Shown here: piece after piece, positions 51,779 to 60,844 of the stretch
Position numbering within the stretch: the stretch's first letter is position 1
Layout: each line of letters begins with the position of its first letter
Source: Pedobacter aquae
GTDB lineage: Bacteria; Bacteroidota; Bacteroidia; Sphingobacteriales; Sphingobacteriaceae
Length of the DNA stretch: 64,000 nt
Assembly: GCF_008195825.1 (NCBI RefSeq)
Contig: NZ_CP043329.1
Span: 2,914,001-2,978,000, forward strand
Direction: 5' to 3'
Notes under the pieces: model-generated
What the model saw: only the letters and a program-made list of their open reading frames with translations
Told to the model about the DNA's origin: nothing
The model's database searches: none
Translations under genes and position numbers: made by a program

Positions 51779-52977
51779 AACATCGGGGATACAAACATTT
51801 AATTCCATCTGATTGGGAAAACCTAACAATGGATGATTTAGTGAAATTCTCTGGTGGTAGTCAGCCTCCTCTAAGTTCTTTTGCTTATGAAGCACAGGAA
51901 GGATATGTTAGGCTAATTCAAACTAGAGATTACCGTACTGAAAAATATAAAACTTTCATAAAGAAAGAGTATGCAAATAAAACTTGTTTAGCGGATGATA
52001 TAATAATAGGAAGATACGGTCCCCCAATATTTCAAATATTTAAGGGGATTGAAGGAGCATATAATGTTGCATTGGTAAAAGCTATACCAAATGAGAAAAA
52101 GCTTTTAAAAGACTATTGTTTCTATTTCCTCTCTAGGCCAGAATTAAGATTTTATCTCGAAGGATTATCTCAGCGTTCTGGTGGTCAGACTGGCATTGAA
52201 ATGGATTGTTTGAAAAAATATCCTTTCCCATTACCTCCACGCCAAGAACAAAAAAAAATAGCCGAAATTTTAAGTACTTGGGATTTAGCCATAGAAAAAA
52301 CTCAAAAGCTAATTAAAGAAATCAAGTTACGTAATAAGGGGCTTGCACAACGTTTGCTTACAGGAAAAAAACGCTTAAAAGGGTTTAAGGAGGAATGGGA
52401 AACAAATCCTTTAGAGTATTTCTTAGATTATACTCCACGTCCTGTTGATAAACCATTACAAAACTTTTTAGCTTTAGGCGTTAGGAGTCATGGCAAAGGC
52501 ATCTTTCATAAACCAGATTTTGACCCAGATATGATTGCAATGGAAACGTTGTTCGTAGTAAAGGAGAAGGATTTGGTAGTAAACATAACTTTTGCGTGGG
52601 AACATGCAATAGCCATTGCCAGTAAAGAAGATGAAGGTGGTTTAGTTTCTCATAGATTTCCAACTTATACTTTCAAAGCAGATATAGCATCCCCAGTTTA
52701 TTTTAAATTTTTAATTCTACAACCAAGTTTCAAGTATTTATTGGATTTGATTTCTCCTGGTGGTGCTGGTCGTAATAGAGTATTAAGTAAGAAAGATTTT
52801 ATGAAATTAGAGATTAACTGTCCACCCTTAAAAGAACAGCTTGCAATTACTTCAGTACTTGAAACGGCAGATAATGAATTGAAATTATACGAAAACAAAT
52901 TAGCAACCCTAAAAGAGCAAAAGAAAGGCTTAATGCAAAAGCTATTAACAGGGCAAATAAGAGTTAAAACAAATTAA
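51775..52977 (+). CDS. hsdS: Type I restriction specificity subunit with two target-recognition domains
   Basis: 400 residues. It starts at TTG (51775), which overlaps the stop of the duplicated hsdM tail, a typical coupled start. TRD1 (about 1-155) ends KKYPFPLPPRQEQKKIAEIL. Conserved helix 1 is ILSTWDLAIEKTQKLIKEIK with LRNKGLAQRLLTGKKRLKGF. TRD2 (about 205-355) ends INCPPLKEQLAITSVLETAD, and helix 2 is LYENKLATLKEQKKGLMQKL with LTGQIRV. The two TRDs are unlike each other, so the target is an asymmetric bipartite site. It guides HsdM and HsdR to DNA. Confidence 0.93.
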   Translation: MKHRGYKHLIPSDWENLTMDDLVKFSGGSQPPLSSFAYEAQEGYVRLIQTRDYRTEKYKTFIKKEYANKTCLADDIIIGRYGPPIFQIFKGIEGAYNVALVKAIPNEKKLLKDYCFYFLSRPELRFYLEGLSQRSGGQTGIEMDCLKKYPFPLPPRQEQKKIAEILSTWDLAIEKTQKLIKEIKLRNKGLAQRLLTGKKRLKGFKEEWETNPLEYFLDYTPRPVDKPLQNFLALGVRSHGKGIFHKPDFDPDMIAMETLFVVKEKDLVVNITFAWEHAIAIASKEDEGGLVSHRFPTYTFKADIASPVYFKFLILQPSFKYLLDLISPGGAGRNRVLSKKDFMKLEINCPPLKEQLAITSVLETADNELKLYENKLATLKEQKKGLMQKLLTGQIRVKTN

Positions 52978-52982
52978 ATATC

Positions 52983-53651
52983 ATGAGTAAAACCTTTAAT
53001 TTCTATTGCGACGAAAGTACACACCTTCAAAATGATGGTATGCCATACATGATGATTGCTTACATAAGTTCTGCTCATAATCAGCTCAAGCAACATAAAG
53101 AGTATTTAAAGTATTTAAAAGCTAAGCATAAGGTAAAAGGCGAAATTAAATGGTCGAGTGTTTCGGGTGCGCATTACCCTTATTATGCAGAATTAATTGA
53201 ATATTTCTTTGCTACAGATTTGGCTTTCCGTTCGGTAATTGTAAAGAAATCTCAAATAAATGAAACACTTCCTGGTTTTACTTACAACGATTTTTATTTT
53301 AAAATGTATTATCAGCTTTTACATCATAAAATTAATTTAGAATACACCTACAACATATACTTTGATATAAAAGATACCATTAGTCATAAAAAGTTAGCTG
53401 CATTAAATGATTTGTTAAAGCACAACTCTTCTATTCGTAATTTTCAATTTATGCACTCTCATGAGAGCAGCCTAATGCAATTGACAGACTTAATTATGGG
53501 AGCCATTAATTATAAATTACGTGGAGAAAATAAAGTGATAGCAAAGAATAAACTCATTGAGAAAATTGAGAGCCATTGCAAAACACCCATAACTCAATCT
53601 ACACCTAAGCATGAAAATAAGTTAAATCTATTTCATATAGACCTAAAGTAA
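52983..53651 (+). CDS. DUF3800 protein (RNase H-like fold)
   Basis: 222 residues. It begins FNFYCDESTHLQNDGMPYMM, with the YxDES motif that is the first acidic residue of the DUF3800 RNase H-like fold. It ends in FQFMHSHESSLMQLTDLIMG, where the Asp of QLTDLIMGA completes the acidic set. DUF3800 proteins are frequent in defence islands and R-M loci and are suspected nucleases. It lies 5 bp after hsdS and 8 bp before the next gene, in the same transcript. Confidence 0.88.
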   Translation: MSKTFNFYCDESTHLQNDGMPYMMIAYISSAHNQLKQHKEYLKYLKAKHKVKGEIKWSSVSGAHYPYYAELIEYFFATDLAFRSVIVKKSQINETLPGFTYNDFYFKMYYQLLHHKINLEYTYNIYFDIKDTISHKKLAALNDLLKHNSSIRNFQFMHSHESSLMQLTDLIMGAINYKLRGENKVIAKNKLIEKIESHCKTPITQSTPKHENKLNLFHIDLK

Positions 53652-53659
53652 TTAGCGAT

Positions 53660-54187
53660 ATGCCATTAAATTTAACTAAAACATACCCGCAGTTATTAGA
53701 ACTTGTTCACATGAATGCCGCTCAGCGTAATAATTCCTTACAAGGTATTTTCGCCAGAGATATGGTAAATAATGCAGATTTTAAATTCAGAGAAAAGCAA
53801 ATTCGGCCAACAAAAATAGAAGGGGAAGCCCCAATGCAAACCCTTTTTAAACACCTAACCTCTCGTGAAGATAAAGACGAAAAAGGAAATAAGTTAGGTA
53901 GCAGATCATTTGAAATGGCTCGATCAGAACGCTTGCATTGGATTAAACATCATATTGAAGAAAAAAGAATTACTAATATAGATGTTTTCAGTTTCCAAGA
54001 TCGCATAGATAGAAAGGATGTAATCCGTACTTATATTTATGATTTAGAGCAAGAGTATATCATTATTTTAGAGCCACAACGTAGTGGTACAGATTATTAT
54101 TTACTTACGGCATACTATTTAAATGAGCCTGGAGGTAAAAAACAAATAGAAAATAAAAGAAAAAAGAGATTAGAGGAAGTCTATTAA
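53660..54187 (+). CDS. Possible BECR-fold RNase-like protein in the R-M operon
   Basis: 175 residues, no signal peptide. The N-terminal half is a helical segment with basic patches (FKHLTSREDKDEKGNKLGSR, SERLHWIKHHIEE). The C-terminal half, SFQDRIDRKDVIRTYIYDLE, YIIILEPQRSGTDYYLLTAY and GGKKQIENKRKKRLEE, resembles the phage Barnase/EndoU/ColicinE5-RelE (PBECR) nucleases that end YFLLTAY...kkLekky. The similarity is from memory and is not a firm assignment. If correct, this is a toxin-like or anti-phage RNase carried by the type I system. A hairpin follows, then hsdR. Confidence 0.55.
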   Translation: MPLNLTKTYPQLLELVHMNAAQRNNSLQGIFARDMVNNADFKFREKQIRPTKIEGEAPMQTLFKHLTSREDKDEKGNKLGSRSFEMARSERLHWIKHHIEEKRITNIDVFSFQDRIDRKDVIRTYIYDLEQEYIIILEPQRSGTDYYLLTAYYLNEPGGKKQIENKRKKRLEEVY

Positions 54188-54193
54188 AACGCA

Positions 54194-54225
54194 AAACTCG
54201 GTACATATCTGGATGTATCGAGTTT
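54194..54225 (+). terminator. Hairpin between accessory genes and hsdR
   Basis: AAACTCGGTACAT (54194-54206) pairs with ATGTATCGAGTTT (54213-54225), 13 bp with one wobble and a 6-nt loop. The following sequence is only moderately T-rich, so it may be a weak terminator or RNA structure. Confidence 0.5.
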
Positions 54226-54359
54226 CGAAACTCCTTTCTCCTATTATGGTAGAATGAGCAGTGCAAAGGTGCACATAGTTTTTGAGATTTGCAATACTAT
54301 TATATATACACCTTTTATATTTTAATAAAAGCAATATTCACACCAAATTTTAATACAAA

Positions 54360-57300
54360 ATGGAAGTACCATCATTTAAAGAAGACCATATTTCACAGCT
54401 TCCAGCATTAAAATTGCTGATGAATATGGGATGGAAATACCTATCTCCTGAACAAGCTTTGGCAGCCAGAGGCGGGAGAACATCTAACGTTTTGTTAGAA
54501 ACTATACTAAAGCAGCAACTACAAGCCATCAATACTATTGAATATAAAAGTAAGGAGTTTACTTTTTCAGAGCTCAATATAAATAACGCTATTATATCCT
54601 TAAGAGACCTTCCTATACAAGATGGCTTTTTAGCTTCAAATAAAGCTTTTTACGAACTCATCACATTGGGTAGAAGCTTTGAGCAAACTGTATTAGGAGA
54701 TAAAAAAAGTTTCTCTTTTAAGTTCATTGATTGGAAAAACCCTGCTAACAATGTTTATCATATATCAGAAGAATTTAGTGTTCTAAGGTCGTCAAGCAGC
54801 GAACATTATCGTCCTGATATTGTGCTTTTCATTAACGGCATTCCTATGGTAATTATAGAATGTAAAAGTCCTAAAATTAAAGACCCCATTAATAAATCAA
54901 TAGAGCAGCATTTAAGAAATCAACAAGAAGACGGTATTCGTTCGCTTTACCAATATTCAAATTTGATATTAGGTTTAGCTACACATGATGCCAAATACGC
55001 TACCACAGCAACAGAAAAAGAATTTTGGAGCTTTTGGAAAGAACTATTTAAAACCAAAGCGGAAGAAACTGCTTGGGTAGATAATTTGCAGGCTTTAAAA
55101 AATCAGCCATTACCCTCAAATGAAAGAACCACCCTTTTTCAAGAAAGGTATAAAAATGCATGGACATACTTTAAAAATTTAGAGCAAGAACAGCAAAGTA
55201 TTACAGAGCAAGACAAGTTATTGTATAGCCTTTGCCAACCCAAACGCCTTTTAGACTTGATGTTTAATTTTACTTTGTTTGATGATGGTATCAAAAAAGT
55301 AACGAGGTATCAGCAGTATTTTGCAGTTCACAATACTTTAAATAAAATAGCTTTAACTGATAATCAAGGCTTAAGAAAAGGGGGAGTGATTTGGCATACC
55401 CAAGGCAGTGGTAAATCTCTAACAATGGTAATGTTAGCACAATTAATTGCTACACATCCTAAAATAAAAAATCCGAAAATCATATTAGTAACAGACCGTG
55501 TAGATTTAGACAGTCAAATAACAGAAACATTCAAAAAATGCCAAATACCTGTTGAAAATGCACAAACAGGAAAGAATTTAGTAGAATTACTTTCGGGTAC
55601 TGGCGATACGGTCATCACAACACTCATACACAAATTTGAAGCTGCGGTAAACCGAGCTAAAGAGGGTTTTGATTCACCAGATATATTTGTTTTGGTTGAT
55701 GAAGGTCACAGAAGCCAATATGGTACTTTCAATATCAAAATGCAAAAGGTTTTTCCAAACGGATGCTTTATTGCATTTACAGGTACACCTTTAATGAAAA
55801 AGGAAAAGAGTACTGCAAATAGGTTTGGCGGATTGATTGATGTTTATTCTATAACTGATGCCGTTGCGGATGGTGCTGTAGTTCCTTTATTATATGAAGG
55901 AAGACACCATCTAATAGAAGTAAACGAAAAACCATTAGACAATTATTTTGACAGAGTTTCTGAACCACTTACACCTTATGGCAAAGCAGCATTAAAAAGG
56001 AAGTTTAGCTCAACAAACCAACTTAATAAAGCAGAGGAAGTAATTTATTCCAGAGCTTGGGACATATCAGACCATTATGAGCAAAATGTACAAGGTATCT
56101 TTTTTGGTAGTTTAAAAGCGAAAGGGCAGTTAGTAGCACCAAATAAAACAACAGCCATTCGTTACCGTAATTTTATAAAGGAAATAGGCAAAATAAGTTG
56201 CGAAGTCTTAATTTCTGCACCAGATGTTAGGGAGAATTATGACGATGCATTTGAGGAAAGTGATGATGTAATATTAAAATTCTGGAAAGCCATGATGGAT
56301 AAATATGGCAGTTCAGAGAATTATGAAAAATCTTTAATCAACGCTTTCAAAAAACAAGACCATCCAGAAATCATCATTGTTGTTGATAAGCTCTTGACAG
56401 GTTTTGATGCGCCAAATAACTATGTGCTATACCTAACAAGGCAATTAAAAGAACACACTTTATTACAAGCAATTGCTAGGGTAAATCGTTTAGCACCAGG
56501 TAAGGAACATGGTTTAATAATAGATTACTATGGTAATTTAGAGAATTTAGATAATGCCTTAGATACTTATTCTGGAACAAATGATTATGACACTCTTGAT
56601 TTGGAGGGTACTTTAACAAATATCGTTGAAGAAATTAAAAAGTTACCACAAGCGCATTCAGAAGTGTGGGATATTTTTAAAGGAGTAAAGAATAAATATG
56701 ATGAACCAGCTTACGAAGAGTTATTGCAAGATGAAGCCATTCGTCATCTATTTTATGAAAAAGTATCTGCTTTTGCTCGTCTATTAAAACTAGCATTATC
56801 TAGTTATGAGTTCATTTCTAATACTCCAGAGCAACTGATTAATAAATATAAACAGGATGCTAAATTCTTTTTAGGGCTTAGAATATCTGTTAAACGTAGA
56901 TACTTTGATGATTTAGAATATAAAGAATTTGAGCCACAAGTTCAGAAGCTTATTGATAAACATATCACCACAGAAGGAGAAATGCTTCGCATTACAGAAT
57001 TAGTAAACATCTTCGATAAAGAACAACGTGAACTAGAGGTAGAGAAAATTTCAAGTAAAGCAGCCAAAGCAGACCACATTGCTAGCAGAACAATTAAGGC
57101 TATCAATGTTAAAATGAACGAAGACCCTATTTACTTCAAGAAGCTATCTAGGCTAATTCGTGATACAATTGATGATTACCATCAACACCGCATTTCTGAG
57201 GCAGATTATTTAAATAAAGCTAAATCATTTGAAGACCAATTTCATAATGGAAGACAAGATAACGTACCTGAAAATTTAGTGGGTAATGAAACAGGCATTG

Positions 57301-57599
57301 CCATTTACAATTTAGTGAATGAAATTTTTAAAGGCCATTTAAAAAGATCTGAAGATATCCAGAATATAGGTGCAAAAATAGCTGAAGAAATAGATAATGT
57401 AATTAAATCAATAGTCTTTGAAAATGGCAAACCAATCATAGACTGGATATATAAATCAGATATAGAAGGTAAAATTAGAATTGATATAGATGATTATCTT
57501 TTCGACTTAAAAGCTCACCAAGATTTAGAATTACCATTTGATTTAATTGATGAATTAGTGGAGGAAGTTTTAAAAGTAGCAAAACTGAAATATGTCTGA
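54360..57599 (+). CDS. hsdR: Type I restriction endonuclease motor/nuclease subunit
   Basis: 1079 residues. The N-terminal PD-(D/E)xK nuclease has RPDIVLFINGIPMVIIECKS (Asp near 152, E-x-K near 166). The superfamily 2 translocase follows: Walker A TQGSGKSLT near 347, LVTDRVDLDSQ, DEGH near 447 (VLVDEGHRSQYG), the motif III AFTGTPL, and motif VI-like LLQAIARVNR near 700. A long helical C-terminal domain (about 800-1079) contacts HsdM. It translocates DNA using ATP and cuts unmethylated targets far from the site. It has its own 170-bp leader. The stop overlaps the YgjP-like gene start by 8 nt. Confidence 0.97.
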   Translation: MEVPSFKEDHISQLPALKLLMNMGWKYLSPEQALAARGGRTSNVLLETILKQQLQAINTIEYKSKEFTFSELNINNAIISLRDLPIQDGFLASNKAFYELITLGRSFEQTVLGDKKSFSFKFIDWKNPANNVYHISEEFSVLRSSSSEHYRPDIVLFINGIPMVIIECKSPKIKDPINKSIEQHLRNQQEDGIRSLYQYSNLILGLATHDAKYATTATEKEFWSFWKELFKTKAEETAWVDNLQALKNQPLPSNERTTLFQERYKNAWTYFKNLEQEQQSITEQDKLLYSLCQPKRLLDLMFNFTLFDDGIKKVTRYQQYFAVHNTLNKIALTDNQGLRKGGVIWHTQGSGKSLTMVMLAQLIATHPKIKNPKIILVTDRVDLDSQITETFKKCQIPVENAQTGKNLVELLSGTGDTVITTLIHKFEAAVNRAKEGFDSPDIFVLVDEGHRSQYGTFNIKMQKVFPNGCFIAFTGTPLMKKEKSTANRFGGLIDVYSITDAVADGAVVPLLYEGRHHLIEVNEKPLDNYFDRVSEPLTPYGKAALKRKFSSTNQLNKAEEVIYSRAWDISDHYEQNVQGIFFGSLKAKGQLVAPNKTTAIRYRNFIKEIGKISCEVLISAPDVRENYDDAFEESDDVILKFWKAMMDKYGSSENYEKSLINAFKKQDHPEIIIVVDKLLTGFDAPNNYVLYLTRQLKEHTLLQAIARVNRLAPGKEHGLIIDYYGNLENLDNALDTYSGTNDYDTLDLEGTLTNIVEEIKKLPQAHSEVWDIFKGVKNKYDEPAYEELLQDEAIRHLFYEKVSAFARLLKLALSSYEFISNTPEQLINKYKQDAKFFLGLRISVKRRYFDDLEYKEFEPQVQKLIDKHITTEGEMLRITELVNIFDKEQRELEVEKISSKAAKADHIASRTIKAINVKMNEDPIYFKKLSRLIRDTIDDYHQHRISEADYLNKAKSFEDQFHNGRQDNVPENLVGNETGIAIYNLVNEIFKGHLKRSEDIQNIGAKIAEEIDNVIKSIVFENGKPIIDWIYKSDIEGKIRIDIDDYLFDLKAHQDLELPFDLIDELVEEVLKVAKLKYV

Positions 57600-58299
57600 A
57601 ATCATTTCATTACAATCATTTAAGTTTGGCTCTAAAGAAATCAATTATGAGCTTTCCTATCAAGAGCGTAAAACTTTAGGCATTAAGGTTTACCCTGATT
57701 GTAAAGTTAGAGTAATTGCACCTATTGAAACAACAGCAGAGAAATTAAAAGTAAAGCTTAAGGAAAAGGCTCCATGGATAATCAAACAGCTATCAGAGTT
57801 TTTGTCCTACCATCCATTTACACCGCCAAGGCAATTTATAAATGGCGAAACACATCTTTATTTAGGGAGGCAATACAAACTCAAAATTGAAAATGCTACT
57901 CAAAATGAAGTGAAAATCTATAGAGGGAGATTAATAGTTTTCAAAAAGGATAATGCATCTGTAGAAAATATACTAGCTGATTGGTATAGGGAAAAAGCAG
58001 CAGTTCATTTTCAGGATATTTTAGAAAAAGTATTGGTACTATTTAGAAAATACAAAATTGATTCACCAGTTCTTCAAATCAGATATATGCCTACCAGGTG
58101 GGGAAGTTGTACATCCAAGGGTAAAGTAATTTTAAATCCTGATTTGATAAAGGCTTCTAAGGGAAGTATTGAGTATGTAATTATTCATGAATTGTGTCAT
58201 TTGGTACATCATAATCATACTAAAGCATTCTATAATTTACAAGAATCTATAATGCCTGACTGGAAGAAATGGAAAGAAAGACTTGAAACTAGTTTATAG
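57592..58299 (+). CDS. YgjP-like (DUF45/M48-type) zinc metallopeptidase domain protein
   Basis: 235 residues. The C-terminal zinc site is HELCHLVHHNH near residues 198-208 (HExxH plus a third His), inside YVIIHELCHLVHHNHTKAFY. The upstream RYMPTRWGSCTSKGKVILNP is the other fixed block of DUF45. The N-terminal half is strand-rich (VRVIAPIETTAEKLKVKL). Genes of this family very commonly sit next to hsdR; their role is unknown, perhaps protein turnover. The start lies 8 nt inside hsdR, so it is part of the same transcript. Confidence 0.92.
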   Translation: MSEIISLQSFKFGSKEINYELSYQERKTLGIKVYPDCKVRVIAPIETTAEKLKVKLKEKAPWIIKQLSEFLSYHPFTPPRQFINGETHLYLGRQYKLKIENATQNEVKIYRGRLIVFKKDNASVENILADWYREKAAVHFQDILEKVLVLFRKYKIDSPVLQIRYMPTRWGSCTSKGKVILNPDLIKASKGSIEYVIIHELCHLVHHNHTKAFYNLQESIMPDWKKWKERLETSL

Positions 58300-58569
58300 G
58301 GCTGAAGAATTTTTCCTTTATGCCTTTGCCAATAAATATATCCTATTCTTGTAAAATATTGTTGAATTATAATCTTCTCTAGAACTATTCTTGTTCTAAA
58401 AAAGAATATTTTGATATGAAATTTCATCTCGTGGAAATCCCAAATTATCCACATCACATATTAGCCAATAAACAAGAAGTATTAGTCTATACAACATTAT
58501 TTCAGATTTAACTTCATCTTAACTTTTAAACGCTACTTTTGGTTTTAAACAAGCTTTAGTAATACCAGT

Positions 58570-59565
58570 ATGAAATATTTTTTAGCATTTTTATTTACAC
58601 TATCATGTATTGTAAATGTTGAGGCCCAAACTCATAAAAGCCAGACCTTTGCTTTTGGTTCTTGTAACCGTCAGAACTTGCCACAGCCTTTATGGGATGT
58701 TATTTTAAAAGACCAACCCAACTTATGGATATGGCTTGGAGATAATATTTATGGAGACACGCATGATATGCTTGTTTTTAAGGAGAAATATCAAGAACAA
58801 AATGATAATCCTAATTATAAAATGTTTGCGGCTAAAGTACCCATAATTGGTACTTGGGATGACCATGATTATGGAAAAAACGATGCCGGAATAAATTATC
58901 CTCGTAAGCAAGAAAGTCAGCAATTAGCACTTGATTTTTTAAACGTACCTAAAGAAAGTCCTGTTCGCAAGCAAGCTGGTATTTATTCGTCTCATGATTA
59001 TCAAGTAGGAAACAAAAATGTAAAAGTCATATTATTGGATTGCCGCTATCATCGGGACACCTTGATGAAAGACAGCAATAAGAGATACATCCCAAATTTA
59101 AAAGGAGATATTTTAGGAGAAGCGCAATGGACTTGGTTAGAAAAGCAGTTAAGCGGTAATGCTGATGCTTATGTAATTGGTTCTGGTATCCAAATTTTAT
59201 CTGAAGAGCATCCTTATGAAAAATGGGCTAATTTCCCAACTGCTAAAAAAAGATTGATGGAATTGTTGGTAAAAACAAAACCTAAAGGCGTGATTTTATT
59301 GAGTGGAGATAGACATATTGGTGAATTTTCAAAAACGCAAGTAGCAGGTTTAAATTTTCCACTTTTTGATATCACTTCCAGTGGCCTCACACATTCGGCA
59401 ATAAATAATAAAGGAGAGCTTAACCCGTACCGCATAGGGCCATTGGTTAATCAAAAGCACTACGGTTTATTAGAATTTAAAGATAAAGGTGAGAAGCTTG
59501 AAGTGACCATGTCTTTAAAAGGCCTTGAAATACCTGTTTATCATAAAGAGGTAGTGGAATTCTGA
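58570..59565 (+). CDS. PhoD-like alkaline phosphatase / phosphodiesterase, exported
   Basis: 331 residues with a signal peptide (MKYFLAFLFTLSCIVNVEAQ). The metal-binding motifs of the PhoD-like metallophosphatases are FAFGSCNRQNLPQPLWD, WIWLGDNIYGD, IGTWDDHDYGKND, ILLDCRYHRD and LLSGDRHIGEFS. The protein is shorter than PhoD of Bacillus and lacks its N-terminal Fn3-like domain, like many Bacteroidota members. It likely releases phosphate from phosphodiesters or nucleotides in the periplasm. It stands outside the R-M operon with its own leader of about 270 bp. Confidence 0.92.
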   Translation: MKYFLAFLFTLSCIVNVEAQTHKSQTFAFGSCNRQNLPQPLWDVILKDQPNLWIWLGDNIYGDTHDMLVFKEKYQEQNDNPNYKMFAAKVPIIGTWDDHDYGKNDAGINYPRKQESQQLALDFLNVPKESPVRKQAGIYSSHDYQVGNKNVKVILLDCRYHRDTLMKDSNKRYIPNLKGDILGEAQWTWLEKQLSGNADAYVIGSGIQILSEEHPYEKWANFPTAKKRLMELLVKTKPKGVILLSGDRHIGEFSKTQVAGLNFPLFDITSSGLTHSAINNKGELNPYRIGPLVNQKHYGLLEFKDKGEKLEVTMSLKGLEIPVYHKEVVEF

Positions 59566-59656
59566 TTCGCACTTTAAATCTTTATGATAAGCGCATTGCT
59601 TGAATCTAAGTTACAAAGGGTTAATGGAGATTATCTCAACAAGCTTTTCCTCAATG

Positions 59657-59890
59657 CTATGAAAACGATTTTACAAGTGTTAATGTAAAAACGCTACCCA
59701 CACCAAATTCACTATCAACGCTGATATTACCTCCTTGGGCTTCAATAAAATCTTTACTGATGGCAAGTCAAATTCACCCAAGTGGTTTAAAAGCATAAAT
59801 TCAGGTATGGGATATTGCTCTTTTATTTCTTTTATAAATGTAACACCATTACCATCTAGCCGTTTTTTTAAAAATACCTGCTTATCATCA
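59657..59890 (-). pseudogene. Remnant of a two-component system (receiver plus histidine-kinase C-terminus)
   Basis: Minus-strand fragments in two frames. One reads LDGNGVTFIKEIKEQYPIPE, then FMLLNHLGEFDLP, like a response-regulator receiver. The next, 59767-59657, reads LAISKDFIEAQGGNISVDSE, then FGVGSVFTLTLVKSFS and a stop, which is the G2-box end of a kinase ATPase domain. They are joined at 59767/59768 without a common frame and neither has a start. This fills the gap 59566-59958; nothing else is seen there. Confidence 0.6.
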
Positions 59891-59958
59891 GGTTATTATA
59901 TAATGGATTTAAGTAGGATAACTTTTTTCTGCTTGTAAATTTATGCGTTAGCTAATTC

Positions 59959-60831
59959 TTAAAACTGATATCCCAGAACCAAATCAAACTGCCCACCGGT
60001 TAGGCCTTGTAAGCCTTGCGGCTCTGTACTATACATGATAGACAAGAGTAACTTCTTCTGATGTAAGAAACCAAAACCGCCTGTAAATGTCTTATTGCTA
60101 TGATACATGGTATATACTTTCAACTGCTCTATACTTAGTTCTGTGGCTACATCCCATTGGTTTTCAAATCCTTTTACGCCTCGGTATGCAATTAATGGTT
60201 TTAGCATTAAACTACCATCATTTACTAAGTCTATTTTATAACTTAAAGCACTATAAAATGTAGCATAATTTACTGATGAAAACTGATTCTGACGTTTGTT
60301 ATTTAAATTAAGATAGCTAAACTGAGCCTCTATTTTTTTACCTATATAAGCCACACCAAAATTTCCATCTAAATAACTCCTTTGGTTATTGTAAGCAGCA
60401 AACGCAGGGTCTAGGTTCCCATTAGAAGTTGCGTCACCTTGGTCAAATCGGTTTTGTGCCCAACTTAATGATACGCCAAATCTTAAGCTCTCTTCACCGC
60501 TTAAGTTAACTTTATAAGCATAACTACCCATTGCTTGGCTTCTTCTTAGTAACCCTGCCTTATCACTCATATAATTAAAGCCTATTGCAGCTTTTTCCGT
60601 TATTCTTCCTGAGCCTGAAAAGGACATCAACACTGGTGCGCCATCTATTTTATTCCATTGGTCGCTATAATTAGCAAATACATTTAACTTTCCGTTATAG
60701 CCTGCCATAGCCGCATTTACTAAATACGGATTTTGGTAATACTGACTTTTCATAGGGCTTATTTGTGCCGATACTTTTTCGCCCATTAGTACAGCTATCA
60801 TTAACAAGATGGTTTTTATATATTTTCTCAT
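59959..60831 (-). CDS. PorP/SprF-family type IX secretion membrane protein
   Basis: 290 residues with a signal peptide (MRKYIKTILLMIAVLMGEKVSAQ). The mature N-terminus SPMKSQYYQNPYLVNAAMAG is the family hallmark (QYxxNPxxxNPAxAG). It continues as an outer-membrane beta-barrel: VFANYSDQWNKIDGAPVLMS, GSGRITEKAAIGFNYMSDKA, and the aromatic end LTGGQFDLVLGYQF. PorP/SprF proteins pair with T9SS type-B substrates and help anchor or secrete them. The giant type-B adhesin gene lies directly upstream (13-bp gap), so the two work together. Confidence 0.94.
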   Translation of the reverse strand: MRKYIKTILLMIAVLMGEKVSAQISPMKSQYYQNPYLVNAAMAGYNGKLNVFANYSDQWNKIDGAPVLMSFSGSGRITEKAAIGFNYMSDKAGLLRRSQAMGSYAYKVNLSGEESLRFGVSLSWAQNRFDQGDATSNGNLDPAFAAYNNQRSYLDGNFGVAYIGKKIEAQFSYLNLNNKRQNQFSSVNYATFYSALSYKIDLVNDGSLMLKPLIAYRGVKGFENQWDVATELSIEQLKVYTMYHSNKTFTGGFGFLHQKKLLLSIMYSTEPQGLQGLTGGQFDLVLGYQF

Positions 60832-60844
60832 GTTATTGTCCTCC

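Noticed and set aside
48337-58560. Integrative element with attL/attR derived from tRNA-Asp
   Set aside because: No copy of the tRNA 3' end was found at the right side of the island and no integrase gene is present.
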